DNA from: Chara braunii
Lineage: Eukaryota; Streptophyta; Charophyceae; Charales; Characeae
Reading direction: 5' to 3'
NCBI GenBank assembly: GCA_003427395.1
Contig: BFEA01000035.1
Coordinates: 2,479,892-2,543,517 of the forward strand
Length of the DNA stretch: 63,626 bases
The notes beneath the pieces are model-generated. The model saw only the letters and a program-made list of their open reading frames with translations. It was not told the DNA's origin and did no database searches. The position numbers were made by a program, and so were the translations under genes. Of this stretch, positions 1 to 10,885 are shown piece by piece (within the stretch, counting starts at the first letter, position 1; the number at the start of each line of letters is the position of its first letter).

Positions 1-189
1 GTATACCAGGTACTAACCTGTGAAGATGGCGCTGTGCTGCGGGTACCTCGAAGACGAAGCTGGAGCAACGGCGCTGCAGGTGAGTCTCTCTCTCTCTCTC
101 TCTTGTATACCAGGTACTAACCTGTGAAGATGGCGCTGTGCTGCGGGTACCTCGAAGACGAAGCTGGAGCAACGGCGCTGCAGGTGAGT
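1..189. repeat. Tandem duplication of an 85-bp unit around a (TC)n tract
   Basis: Bases 1-85 recur at 105-189 with no difference that I can see (period 104), separated by a short TC microsatellite. Each copy ends in CAGGTGAGT, which looks like a 5' splice donor or part of an LTR leader. No protein can be assigned. Confidence 0.85.
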
Positions 190-824
190 ACCCCTGGCCT
201 CCGCCCAATCTCTCTCTCTCTAGTGCTACTCTAGCTATGGCGCCCAGCGCTGAAGACTACTACTAACGCTGCAAGCGCCCAACGCTGAAGACTAAGACTA
301 ACGCTACTACTACTACTGCAGCGCTCGTCCAGAGTGCTGCTGCCGAATCCTGAAGACTATTGACTGCCTCCTGCCTACCCGTGAAGTGCATGGGAAGTCC
401 CTATGTACTACCTCGGCCTGCCTCCTGGCTGCCTCCGACTGCCTGCAGTTGCAGGGCGGGCANTCCAGGAGGCTGCTCTTGNCAATGCCGAACTGNGCCA
501 GGGCCTGACGCTGCAGCTCAATGCTGAGGCTGTCGTGGGAACAGGCCAAAATAGCCTGTTCCTAAAACCCTGGTTTGGTGCCTGAGTTTCGGGGCAGGTT
601 GGTCTGATGAGGTCCCAAAAATGGCCCTCAGTTTAAGGCTAAAAAGGCTCATGCCGTTTTTAGTCTGAAACGACACAGGGCCTGTAGGCCCTTGTTTCCA
701 GCTCTACGAGCTGAACGGACACGGGGCCTGTAGGCCCTGAATTTCAGGCTTTCGGCCTGAAATCCAGGCTTTTAGCCTGAAGGACGCAGGGCCTGGAAAA
801 TGGCCCTCGTGTGCAGGCGCAGCA
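190..824. other. No recognisable gene; palindromic GGCC-rich repeats
   Basis: This stretch contains CTA/CTG-rich simple sequence and several imperfect palindromes of the form AGGGCCTGTAGGCCCT (around 676 and 724). They look like LTR or retroelement leader sequence. The short open frames here are low complexity and contain ambiguous bases. Confidence 0.5.
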
Positions 825-1788
825 TGTAACACCCTCTCTGTGCAAAGGACAACACAAAGCAGCTATGGCGCTGCACTCCTGTCCAAAGGACAACCCAAAG
901 CAGCTATGGCGCTGCTGACTAAGCTGCCATGCCTGACTCTACCTCGAGCTTCCTTGGTGAGGCACTACCCCAACTGAGGCCTTCCAGATGCAGCGCCCAA
1001 CAAGGTGATGAAAATGGTGTCCACCATAGCCACGTAGGTACCTCGCCACTCTCCTCCTTTGCCCACTTCTTCCTCCTCCTCAGGCTGGGCTGCTCACCAT
1101 AGCCAGGCTGAGCGCCCAGCTGCCCTTCACCTCCAGGCAGCGCTGTGCAAGTCCAGCGCTTGGCTCAGCAGCATGTCGCCAATCCTTGCATACCGCAAAA
1201 GAGGAGCTACTTGCTCCTCCGGAAGATATAGCGGCCTACTGGCCTCTTGGGCGGTGACTTCCTAGGACGACCGGGCTCCCAGCAACCGGTACCTCCTCCC
1301 TTTCGGAGGGAAACATTATTGCAGGCTCTGCTATCGTCTGGACAGGCCCTAGACCCGGGCTACTTGGACTGGTACAGACCTACCTCTAACCTACCGCTAC
1401 TGGGCCTCTAAAAATGCCAACATTTTGTCTTCTTCTGCTCGGCCTCCAGTACCCGACACTTCTACCATTAATTGAGTGTTTTTCCCGTTGCTAGAAGTGT
1501 CGCGGGCCTACCCCCGCTACTTGAGTGTTTTTCCTGCCGCAACCCTCAAAGTCACGGCCATAGGTAAGTACCGGCCCTGCGGGGCCCTTCAACCAACAAC
1601 TACCCTTGCGGGTCACACACACACTTAGCCGACAAGCACTCAGACAGGCACGCAACTCAGCAGGCATGCACACACACACAGACTTGGAAACCACAGCAGA
1701 ACGCGGGAATCTCAGCAAGGCATTCATTCCAGCGGCAAATCCCAGAAATCAGCAGTGTTCTCAGTCTGTGTTTTGGCGGGTCATTACA
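825..1788 (+). repeat. LTR-like dispersed repeat P, copy 1
   Basis: From about 880 to 1788 this segment aligns with 61579-62413, including the paired phrases around AAAGCAGCTATGG, CAAGGTGATGAA and GAGTACCGGCCCTG. Both copies end in GGGTCAT(T/C)ACA. A start at 825 (TGTAACACCC) would give a TG...CA element of about 964 bp. I see no target duplication here, so the left boundary is uncertain. Confidence 0.5.
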
Positions 1789-2066
1789 GAAGATAAATTG
1801 ACAATCAATTTGAATCAAATCAAATCTATCGGCAATTTTTTATCGCAAGGAATTTACTCTGGATATGCAACGGGATGTCGGTTAAGAACGGTCGCAAATA
1901 AAAAGAGGATGATGTCTTTCGAAAAACAGATCAGACTCTCGTCTTCACTCTGGTAAGGTGTACGAGAGCGGTCAGAATCCTCTCATTCATGTTATCGGCG
2001 TAGAGTGTCACTCCATCCAATGACTAATAAACAATGCTATAGTTCGTTTGAATTAATCACTGAACT
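1789..2066. other. AT-rich flank of element A, no gene seen
   Basis: This is unique-looking AT-rich sequence between repeat P and element A. It ends in ACGT, the probable target duplication of element A. No coding signal is evident. Confidence 0.4.
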
Positions 2067-2070
2067 ACGT

Positions 2071-5000
2071 TGTGAGGAAACCCGAGGAGGGGTCGCCCGC
2101 AGTTCGCTGAAGCCAAGGGCAACGACGCCTGTCACTCGCCGCGCCCACTTCCGAGGTCCTCAGCGACCAGCAGGGTTCAAGCTTTGATAGTACGGTTATG
2201 AACCCTGTTTCAACTTTCTCGTATTTTCAGCATCCCTACTAGCACACGCAATGCCAACAATTGGAAGGTCAATCGTCTGACCAGCAAGCTCGACCAACAG
2301 CAAGTTAGACAGCCAATGAGTTGTTTTACATACTCGTGCCCCAACAGGATTTGGTAACTCGATCGTCAGTTCAGGTAGTTCGTTCTGCAGTTAGAACAAA
2401 AAAAAACAACGGTCAGCAGCTCGCCCCACAGCGAGCTCGGATGCTCAAATAGCAGACCAGGAAAACTCTCCCAATGATAAGCTCGCGCAATCAAGCTTCA
2501 AGATCCCACAAACGGTTAGCTAAAATTTTCCTACACAGAGATCAACGAATTTGAGACGAGCTTCGTTAGCTCTCCGTTGGATTGGCTAGTCCAAACAGTT
2601 GCAAATGCGACAATTGGGCAAAGTCGTGAGGCACCTCATCTTCACACTGAACTGCAGAATGGACGAGTTCACGCCCCGTTAAGCATTGCTGTTCCCCTTG
2701 GAGAGGTCATACTGCCCTCTATTCCTCTCCCCTCCATCTTCATCTCTCTTTCCCGGTTCTCCTCCCCTCTCACTCTCGCCCATTCACTCTTCCCCNCTCG
2801 NTGTTCTTCCTCTCTCTCTCTCANTGAATCAGAGATGCGGGGGTAGGAACAATTTCGAGCCAAGCAAAGTAATAACTCCGCAGTTGCGCGTGAAATATCG
2901 AAGAGACCAGGCATAAGAAATTTTTGAGCCAAATATTCGAATGACTCTGNGGTGGCTCGTCAAATAAAAGATCCGAGAATGTTATAACCTCGAGCCAGAC
3001 GTTCAAAAGAGTTTACAGTTCCTCGTATGATCCAGGGATCAAGGATGAGACAACTTTGAGCGAAGCGAGCAAACGAGACTGCAGTTGCTCGTCAGACAAA
3101 GAGAGGTTTCTACNTTCGGTTTGCCTATCTGACAATGACTCAGCGGACAAATGTAGGGAACAGCAACCTACACACGCNATCCTNTTGACCTTCGGTTTCG
3201 GTTTCACCTGTCGGTTCTNGCCCGCTGTTACCAATCAAATCGTGCAGTGATTGGGGTCAAATCNCGCTAGTCTTCATCAAGGAGAACTCAGTCTTGGCTT
3301 CCACTTCTCGCCTTTGCCCGATGNNGATCATCTCTTCGTTGCAGCCTTTGTCCCTTTTGATTCCGTCGTGTTTNCGAATAAGTGTCCGTCCTTCACTCGC
3401 TCTCGCCCCACGTGTTAGTCCTCGACGGTTCCCTCAACCTTTAGNNGNGCAGGCAGTCTTCCNTTNCCGTCTCTTCANCTCTTTGTTTTCTGTTTTTCTC
3501 GCGAGNGTGCGCTAAAACCTCCTTCGCTCGGCTCTAATGGAAGTCTNACCTTGGGCTCGATACTNCNAGAATGCCCTGCGGTCTATTGCTNTGCNCGNCA
3601 CGCCGCGAAAAGAAGTCTCGCTCAGAGTTCCTTCCTTTCAGCCCCCCATCTAGCTCATCCCGCCATGGCTATCGCGACTCACCTTCTCACGCTCTTTGTG
3701 CTTGCTCACTCAAAATACCTGCGCCATCTCCATCTTAGTGAATTTCCACCACCACTCGCTCGCCCAGTCGAGCTCTCGCGACCGTTGCCTGGAAAGGGAA
3801 TCGCGCGCACGTTGCNTTCTTACTCCGAACTCTTGCCNGTTNCTCATCTGCAGAGTCATCCGCTTACGGTAGTGGTGAGTGGCACCTCGGTAGCTCCCGC
3901 CCCGTGCTCCCGTGTTCGGTTCTCTTACTGCGAGTCTCTCTGACGCCCGCACCCCGTCACGTATGTGCAGCGGTCAGCTCGTACGCCGTCCCATTTTCAT
4001 CCCACCTTGTCATCTCACCTCACGCGCGCGAACGTTGCTTGCGCCGGGCACGCCCCTCACTCCCTCGTCCGATTCTCTCCCAACTATCTTTCGCCAGTAA
4101 CAGCTGCGAACGCCTTGCCCGCCCGCACCTGCGCTCCGCACACCGTGCACATCCCTCCCTCTTGTCACTCCCCTCACTCCCCGAGTAACCGCCTCAGCGC
4201 CCACACGTCTGCCTGTGCTTGCAGTGCTCCGCAACTGCTGTACGTCGGGTACGCCTGGCTTGCGATCCCTCATTCTTGTCTCTCCCCTCACACCCTCAGT
4301 AACCGCCCGAATACGGACACTTCTCCCCCGTGCATCCAGTCGCGGGTACACCTTGCTCGCGCCAAGGCAAGACTCCCCTCTTACGTTCCGCCTCTCTCGA
4401 CATATACTGACCGACCCTCGTCGTTCAGTCCGGCCTGGGTGCTGCAACCGCTTGGGCACTGGTTCTCCGTCGCGCTTGGGCACTGACTCTCCGTCCTGCC
4501 TGGAGAGGCGGCTCGCTCGTGTCTTGCACAAAAAAGAACCTCTCGTTTCTCAGATTTACCCCATATCGCCCCACCACCGTAGGCTCAAGTCTCACTTGGT
4601 CGTGACCCCGGTATCCAATCTGTACGGCCCGCAATCTCACCAAGCAGGCTAGAAATGCCTGTTCTTGCTACGAGCGACAGCAGCTCGTGCTGGCCTCCCA
4701 GAAGATACTGAAATTAACAGAGCTAGCTCCTGACGCGTCAGCTTCGGCCTGCGAAAGTCTGAGTTCCACACTGCTTCGGCTATCCCGCGGCCAGAGGTCC
4801 ATTTTGAAACCAGCGCGCCGGAAACGAGCCTCCGCAGATCTTGCACCGAATACCATAGGCAAACCAAGGTGCCACAGCCTGTAACANGCTGATGACGAAC
4901 CTGTAACAGTCACTCGAGGTTGGTGTAACCNGCACCGAAATTGNCGTGCTCAACCCCGGAATAAACGGATGTCGAGGCCTCGTCGAGCNTGAAGTAAGTC

Positions 5001-6233
5001 GGTGTCGTGTTATACCNAATNTGAAATCAAGCCTGAAGTAATCCGTCGTGGCGGCGNCGAAGNCGAGTTACACCGCCGTTCCATTCCCGAACNTGACAGT
5101 AAATCATGTGAATGTGTCCGAACCTGAAGTAAGCTGCCGTACANGTCCCGTGCCTAAAGATAAATCACCGCANCGGCCNCAATCNTGAANATAAGTCCCN
5201 GTAGTGGCCCCATATCTTAAGCAAACTGACGCNGAGCCCATTCCGAACCAGAGGCTCGTCGGATACCATAGGATGCAGCCACTCCGCATCATACCGAACC
5301 TCTCAGAATCATGTAACCGTACCGTGCCAAATNNCGTANNGTCGATCCAAGGTAACACCCCCNCATGNTGTCCATGCGACTCTCGCCCTCAGAACATCCC
5401 ATCTGCGGTGAAGTTAGTAATCAAGCAACCNAGGGAAAACGACGCAGGGATCCTCNNCCGCCGGCAGTAGTGAATANTGTNAGAATCGGGGAAANNGATC
5501 AATCCGGGGTTAGAGCCGATGGCGGGTAATCGCAACGAAATTAGGNCGATCTCCCATTAGTCATGGGTTTCCGNCCNCTTTCATCGTTCTTAATCATTCT
5601 GCGTTTTNCTTAATTCTATTGTCTGAAATAGTAATTTAACCGTAAATTTCCCAAAATTAAATTCCAAGTGAGTTTAAATAAATGGCCCAATTCCTTTTGT
5701 TTCATACCTCTTTGTCCATTGTTAATCTTTTTCTGTGTTTTTAATTTCATTGTCGGTTACATAAAATATCAAGGATATTCCCCCTAGAATTAAATGCCGT
5801 GAAAAATAAAGGAATTAAGGGATATTATGTTTTTCCCTTCTCCCCTACTGGTCTTAATCCTTTTTCCCCATCTTTAATTATGGCACTAAGATAGACAAAA
5901 ATTTGAGGCCTCATTTCGGCCCCGGTCGTATGTTGCAAAAGNGTCGCGGCNAGGTCTNCTCCCGCGATGCCTCCTCGCGGCAGGCCAATCCGGCTCCAGC
6001 CCTCTGAACGGCCGGAAATGACGGTCTCTAGATACGCCNAGTGCGNCCACCCATCTCGCTATCTTTGAGGGTTAGTCGTAAGGTTCAGTGTGCCCAAAAT
6101 TAAGGGTACCCTGAGTTCCCCTAATTTCTGCTGCCCGGTCAAACCAAAGTATCGTCAAAACACGGACTTGCCCTTGAGCCTAAGTCCCAAAAGCGCAGAT
6201 TTTAGGCGGCGCACTGCTTGTGGCCGCCTGACA
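2071..6233 (-). repeat. Element A 3' LTR (4163 bp)
   Basis: It matches 19957-24119 with no length change. The first roughly 370 bp and the last roughly 200 bp differ at around twenty positions. From about 2450 to 6030 the copies look identical down to the N positions. Plus-strand open frames within it (for example 3551-3943 and 3965-4486) are low-complexity Ser/Pro/His-rich translations duplicated in the other LTR, and I do not call them genes. The left part is CT-rich and the right part (5600-5900) is AT-rich. Confidence 0.93.
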
Positions 6234-6352
6234 GTTAGCCCGGACCACTTCTCGACGCCCCCGTCGAGCCCTAACCACTTTCGTCAGACGAACGAGCTTC
6301 AGGGTGATTGCCCGTAAGGGACGCCCACGTCGGCGTTCAATTGTCTTATGTT

Positions 6353-6793
6353 TCAGTCTGTTTTGAGTTCTAGGGCTAAGTAGATGTTTTTTGACTTCCT
6401 TCTCCGCCGGTTTCTCGGCCTTGGTAGGATCCTCTTTCCCTTCTGTCGTTGGCTCGAGAAGGGTGCCGTCCCGCCAGTTTGTCTAATGCGGACTCTCCGT
6501 CTGGCCCTCCTGAGCACGAATAACCATTTCTTCTCTCTCCCTAATGCCAACCCTTTGACCTTTCTTCTCTCCACTCTTTTTCTCTTCTTGGAACTTTCCC
6601 CTGCCTCGAATCGTCTCAAGGGGACTCCATCCTCCATTTTGGCTTTTCCTTTCCCTTTCGGGCTTGTCAGTGATAAGGTGGGTGCAGGCATGGATCTAAA
6701 CAGCTTTAGCCTAGCACCCGCCACTGGGTCCTTCCACTTGGATCCGTCCAATTCTGCTATCATATATGCTTCCCAGTCGAGTGCCTCAACCAC
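6353..6793 (-). pseudogene. Element A integrase C-terminal tail
   Basis: It continues in the same frame as the upstream integrase ORF after a single TAA at 6797-6799. The first part (residues about 1-35) completes the GPY/F-type module, with the pattern V-EALDWEAYMIAELDG followed by a VAGARLK motif. The remainder is highly basic (Arg/Lys-rich), as in nucleic-acid-binding tails of retroelement integrases. There is no chromodomain. The frame ends about 120 bp before the LTR, and I could not find a clear polypurine tract in that gap. Confidence 0.7.
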
Positions 6794-6796
6794 TCT

Positions 6797-8461
6797 TTAA
6801 GGTCCCATCCATCTGTCGGCGAGTTTTCCGGCCCAGGTCCTTTCCAGCGCTGCGTCGTAGAGAAGGACCATATCTCCTACGCTCACCCTCTCTTTCCTGA
6901 TTCTCACGTTCTTATCCCATCTCTCTTTACCTTTGTCCCTTTCCACTGCCCGACGATCTGCCGCTGTCATAAGGTTATTTTCCAAACCGTAGGCTATCTG
7001 TCTTGTTCGGGCAGCTATGAGTTCCTCTCTGGACATTTCCTCCGCCCAGTCGACGGTTGTCCAGCTGTCGACGTGAAACTCTATGGGGAGCGGACAATGC
7101 CGCCCAAACCACAAGGTGTACGGTGGGTATCCGGTACTAGCCCGGACCGTGACGTTGTCCGCCCATATTGCGTATCGAAAATATTGTGGCCAATCACTGT
7201 CCTTACCCTTGCACCACTTGGACAGTGACGCTATCAGAGTCTGGTGGCCCCTCTCTACTGGGGAGTTCGAATGTGGGTGATAGGCGGTGGCTATCGAAAC
7301 TCTCGCCCCGACTCTCTTGAACACACTCTGAACCTCGTCAGCTAGAAACTCCGCCCCTCTGTCCATCACTATCTTGCTGACACAACCATACCTAGATAAG
7401 TACTCCAGGACGAAGTTCTTCACTTCCTTTGCCGTCTTACTCCTGATAGGTCTACCGTCCACGAACCCAGTGAAATCGTCTCGTATGTTCACGACGTAGT
7501 TCATATTGCCTACTCCTTTCAGCATCTTCACCAGATCGATGTGTACCTTCTCTCCTAGTCTGGTGGGATAGGATGGATTGAGAGGCTCTTTGTATTTCAC
7601 AAGAGCTCTCTTATGGCATTCCTCGCAGGTCATACAGTACCTCTCGACATCCTTATACTGTCCTTCCCACCAATACAACCTGCGTACCTTTTCGTAGGTT
7701 CCTTTGACTCCCCTGTGTCCTCCGACTACCCCGTCGTGAAGCTCCGCAACTATCGTCTGTCTCTCCTCAGGGTCACAGACTACTCGTAAGGGCATCCCCG
7801 AGCCGGCCGGTCTTCGGAATAAATGGCCGGCTCTAAGGCAGTACTCCGCCACTTGTCTCTGGATATCTGATTCTTGGCTTTCCTCCCCGGACAAATGTAG
7901 CCTGATCGTTCGGTATTTGCCCTCGTAAAGGTTAACCAGAAATCGCTCGGCGCGTCTCGGCTCCGCCATTTTCAGGGCACCAGCTACTATCGGGCACTCG
8001 GCCTCAAGCGGGATGCGCGAAAGCTCATCTGCCACGACATTTTTAGTGCCAGATATTCTCTCAACTGTGTAATCATATAGTCGAATCCGTATTAACCATC
8101 GAGCGATGGTCGGGTCCGTCATACTAAAGTCCTTCTGGAGGACAGAGGCAACCGCGGTGGGATCTACTCTCAAGATGAACCGTCGCCCATAGATATAGTG
8201 TCTGACCGTGTCTAGACACCGCAGAACAACTAACACTTCCTTCTTGAATTGACTGTAGTTACGCTCAGCCGTATTAAGTGTTCTACTCTCAAATCTTAAC
8301 GGTCCTTCCTTCCCTCCAGCGTCCTTTTGAGACAACAATCCACCTACCGAACAAGGTCCAGCATCCGTGGATACTATGAAGGGTCTCCCAGCCTCATCAT
8401 CAAAGAATGGTACGCCCAATACTCGTCCTCCCTCCTTAAATTCGTCTTTAAGTTCTTGCAT
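6797..8461 (-). pseudogene. Element A RNase H and integrase
   Basis: The open frame has 554 codons and lies within a longer broken polyprotein. RNase H spans roughly residues 25-140, with the acidic residues visible in STDAG, KKEVL and RVDPT. A linker is followed by an integrase HHCC zinc finger (residues about 240-285; paired His, then C-x2-C in CMTCEECH). The DDE core has its Asp in HIDLVKM, its second Asp in VMDRGAEF and its Glu in SNSPVERGH. A GPY/F-like region (VGDMVLLYD to DRWMGP) closes the frame. The enzymes would remove the tRNA primer and RNA template and then insert the cDNA. The frame is closed upstream by a TAG near 8473 and downstream by TAA at 6797. Confidence 0.88.
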
Positions 8462-8469
8462 AGCGAGTT

Positions 8470-9316
8470 CCTACGAGGAATCCCAATAGAATTTCTCAGT
8501 TTTTCGAAGGAGTAACCTCAATGGCTCAGCCTTCTCCGCATACCCTCGTATGAATATACGCCAGTAACCGACCACTCCTAGAAACTGTCGGACCTCGGTT
8601 GGACTATGTAATGGTGACAGCCAGTTCAGGAGTTTGTCTAGCTTCGTCGGATCTGCTCAGCGTCCTCTCGAGTCACAGATAAAGCCCAAGATCTTAATAG
8701 TTGAGACGACCCATCGGCTCTTTGTCCCGCTGACCGTTAAATTCGCATCGTCCAGCTGCTCAAGTACCGCGCAAATATCTGTTAGGTGCTGCTCGACGAA
8801 TCTTCTAACTCCTGGTACAACCTCTGTCTCATCCTTGTTTACTGACCCTTTTATAGGAAAGTCATCCAGAAAAACTTCAACCTTATCAGGGATGAAGTCC
8901 TTGAGGACGGCTACCATGGCTCTCTGGAAAACGGCTACCCCATTAGTCCAACCCATAGGGAGAACCATCATCTGTATCAGTCCCAATGGCGTGTGCATAG
9001 CCGTGAGGTGCCTGTCCCTAGGATCAAGCGGTACCTCATCATAGCCTTAGAACAGATCACAGACCGAATAAATCGACCTGCCTTCGGCCAGTAAGTCGGC
9101 GTGTGGCACGGAGCCCACGTCTCGTATCGTCACCGCGTTGACCTTATGAAGGTCCTGGATCCATCGGATCTTGCCATTCGGCTTTCGTAGGAAGAACCAT
9201 CGATTAGCATAGGCGCTATCAGACGGCTCCGCAACATGCGAAACCATCTTTTCTTTCGAAAAGTGACAACTTCTTCCTTCTCCTTCTGGGCGTATTTCCA
9301 TCCTGCGCCATTCCAA
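8470..9316 (-). pseudogene. Element A reverse transcriptase (broken)
   Basis: The upstream part (9316-9047) carries RT fingers motifs with FLRKPNGKIRWIQDLHKVN. After an in-frame TAA at 9047-9049, the segment 8998-8657 holds the palm with the catalytic FLDD motif, where most Ty3 RTs have YLDD or YVDD. TGA near 8657 and TAG near 8473 interrupt the connection to RNase H. The sequence on either side of each stop continues in one frame, so these are point nonsense changes. A frame change near 9.25-9.45 kb separates RT from the protease part. Confidence 0.85.
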
Positions 9317-9595
9317 GGAATATGTGGAATCGTGTAAATCCTTGCTGGCTTTGCGTATCGATGGTCAACCCTACCGCGCTCTGCGTCGCTGAAGGCTATA
9401 GGATCTCTATCACACGTTCTCGCTCCTGTGGGGTCAGATTTCCATCTTCGATGTCCATCCCTGCTATTCTCTCTTCCCTTAGGCGTTGCGGCTCCTTTTT
9501 CTTTCTTTCTTTGATTTCCTTTGCGATCTCTTCTTCCGAAATCCCTTCCAGTGCAGATCGCTCGCGGCCCACCGCCGCTGGCTTAACTTTTTGAG

Positions 9596-10885
9596 TTACT
9601 CGCCTGTGTCGCTTGGGTAGCCCCCCATAGGGGGCCGTGCCCTTAAAAAAGACACAGATACCACACCGCCAAATTCCTCATCTGTCTCCTTTGGGTACGA
9701 GTTGCCGTCCACTATCAGCCAACTCCCTAAATCTTCCACTTCCACGATCCGACCTTCTTCCTCTGTGAGCAGTGGTCCATACTTCTTCTCGCGAAATCGC
9801 ACCGTGCGGCCGGAGATAGGTAATGACTTAATCTGATCACTGGGTCTTGCACCCACAGCGAGAGCTGCTCTGTTCCTCGGGTCCCGAGGCTCCACTGTCT
9901 CAATCATAACCCGCGTCCCATCTAGCTTTTTAATGGACAATGTTTGGCTCCCATCCGGTCGCTCTATCGTCACCGCATGCACGTGGCTCAACCACGTTCG
10001 TCCCAAGAGCAGATCAGACCTGCAGTTCTTGACTGCAAAGACCGGCAGGGTCACTCGTAAGCCTTAGACCTCTATGGCTGCCTTGTGACAAACCCTGGTG
10101 ATCTGTTGCTTTCTCCCATCAGCCGTCTTTATCTCGAATAGGTATGACCTATCGAGGCCTTGTCCAACCTGTACTGCCAGATCCTCGTCTATAATGTCAG
10201 CCTCACTGCTGTTATCGATCACAGCATCTAGTACCGCTCCATTGTTTATGATCGCCTCCACGACCCTACTACCAAGTATGTAAAACTTGTCTGGAGGCAC
10301 ACCTTTCATCCCATCAAGAAGGACTGTCGCCATGCGATCCGCTCTGACAGTCACCCCCGTTACTGCTATAGTAGGAGCATCCGCCTTAGGGGCTCCCTGA
10401 GCCTCGTCTAATAGAGGTATGCGAGTCTTCCGCGTAATCATCTGTAACTCATCGCGAGCCGGCTTGGATGCCGCCAGATATTCTAGAATAGAGCACTGCA
10501 TGGGCTGCCGAAGGGCCCACCTCAGTGGCTCGACCGTGTCAATCTCGTCCAGCGAACTCTTCATCAAGAACTTCTCCACTCCCCGCTTCTGCGGCGAAAG
10601 AATAACCTCCTCTCCATCGATCCGTTGTCCGTCCTTCTCTGCCATCACGTAATCCGTGTCAATCTTCTTCGATGTAGACCCTCTCGCCGACTTGGTGGCT
10701 GCCACCCTTATGGGTGTGGTCGCCATATCCCCCTCAAAAGTTATCTTGATGCTCTGATTCCTGACCGGTTCCTTTCCTTTACTCGGCTTTACTCTCCTTG
10801 CTTCGACATTCTCCTTCATCGAAGGGAACATCGATACATCTCCCAGATCATCTGCCCACTTGACGTACTTGCGGTCGTCAAGCAC
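9596..10885 (-). pseudogene. Element A retropepsin-like protease region
   Basis: Two segments in one frame (10885-10064 and 10054-9596) are separated by a stop at 10064. The retropepsin active-site region is recognisable as AVIDNSSEADII, a DNSS variant of the usual D-S/T-G. A second strand motif, DLLLGRTWL, lies in the downstream part. It would process the Gag-Pol polyprotein. The altered triplet around the catalytic Asp may be natural to the lineage or may be decay. It follows the zinc knuckle of gag directly in the same frame. Confidence 0.72.

Noticed and set aside
3551-4652. Overlapping ORFs of 94-173 codons in the element A LTR
   Set aside because: Frames are open on both strands, rich in Ser/Pro/His/Arg, contain Ns, and recur exactly in the other LTR. 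Low codon constraint fits noncoding GC/CT-rich LTR sequence.
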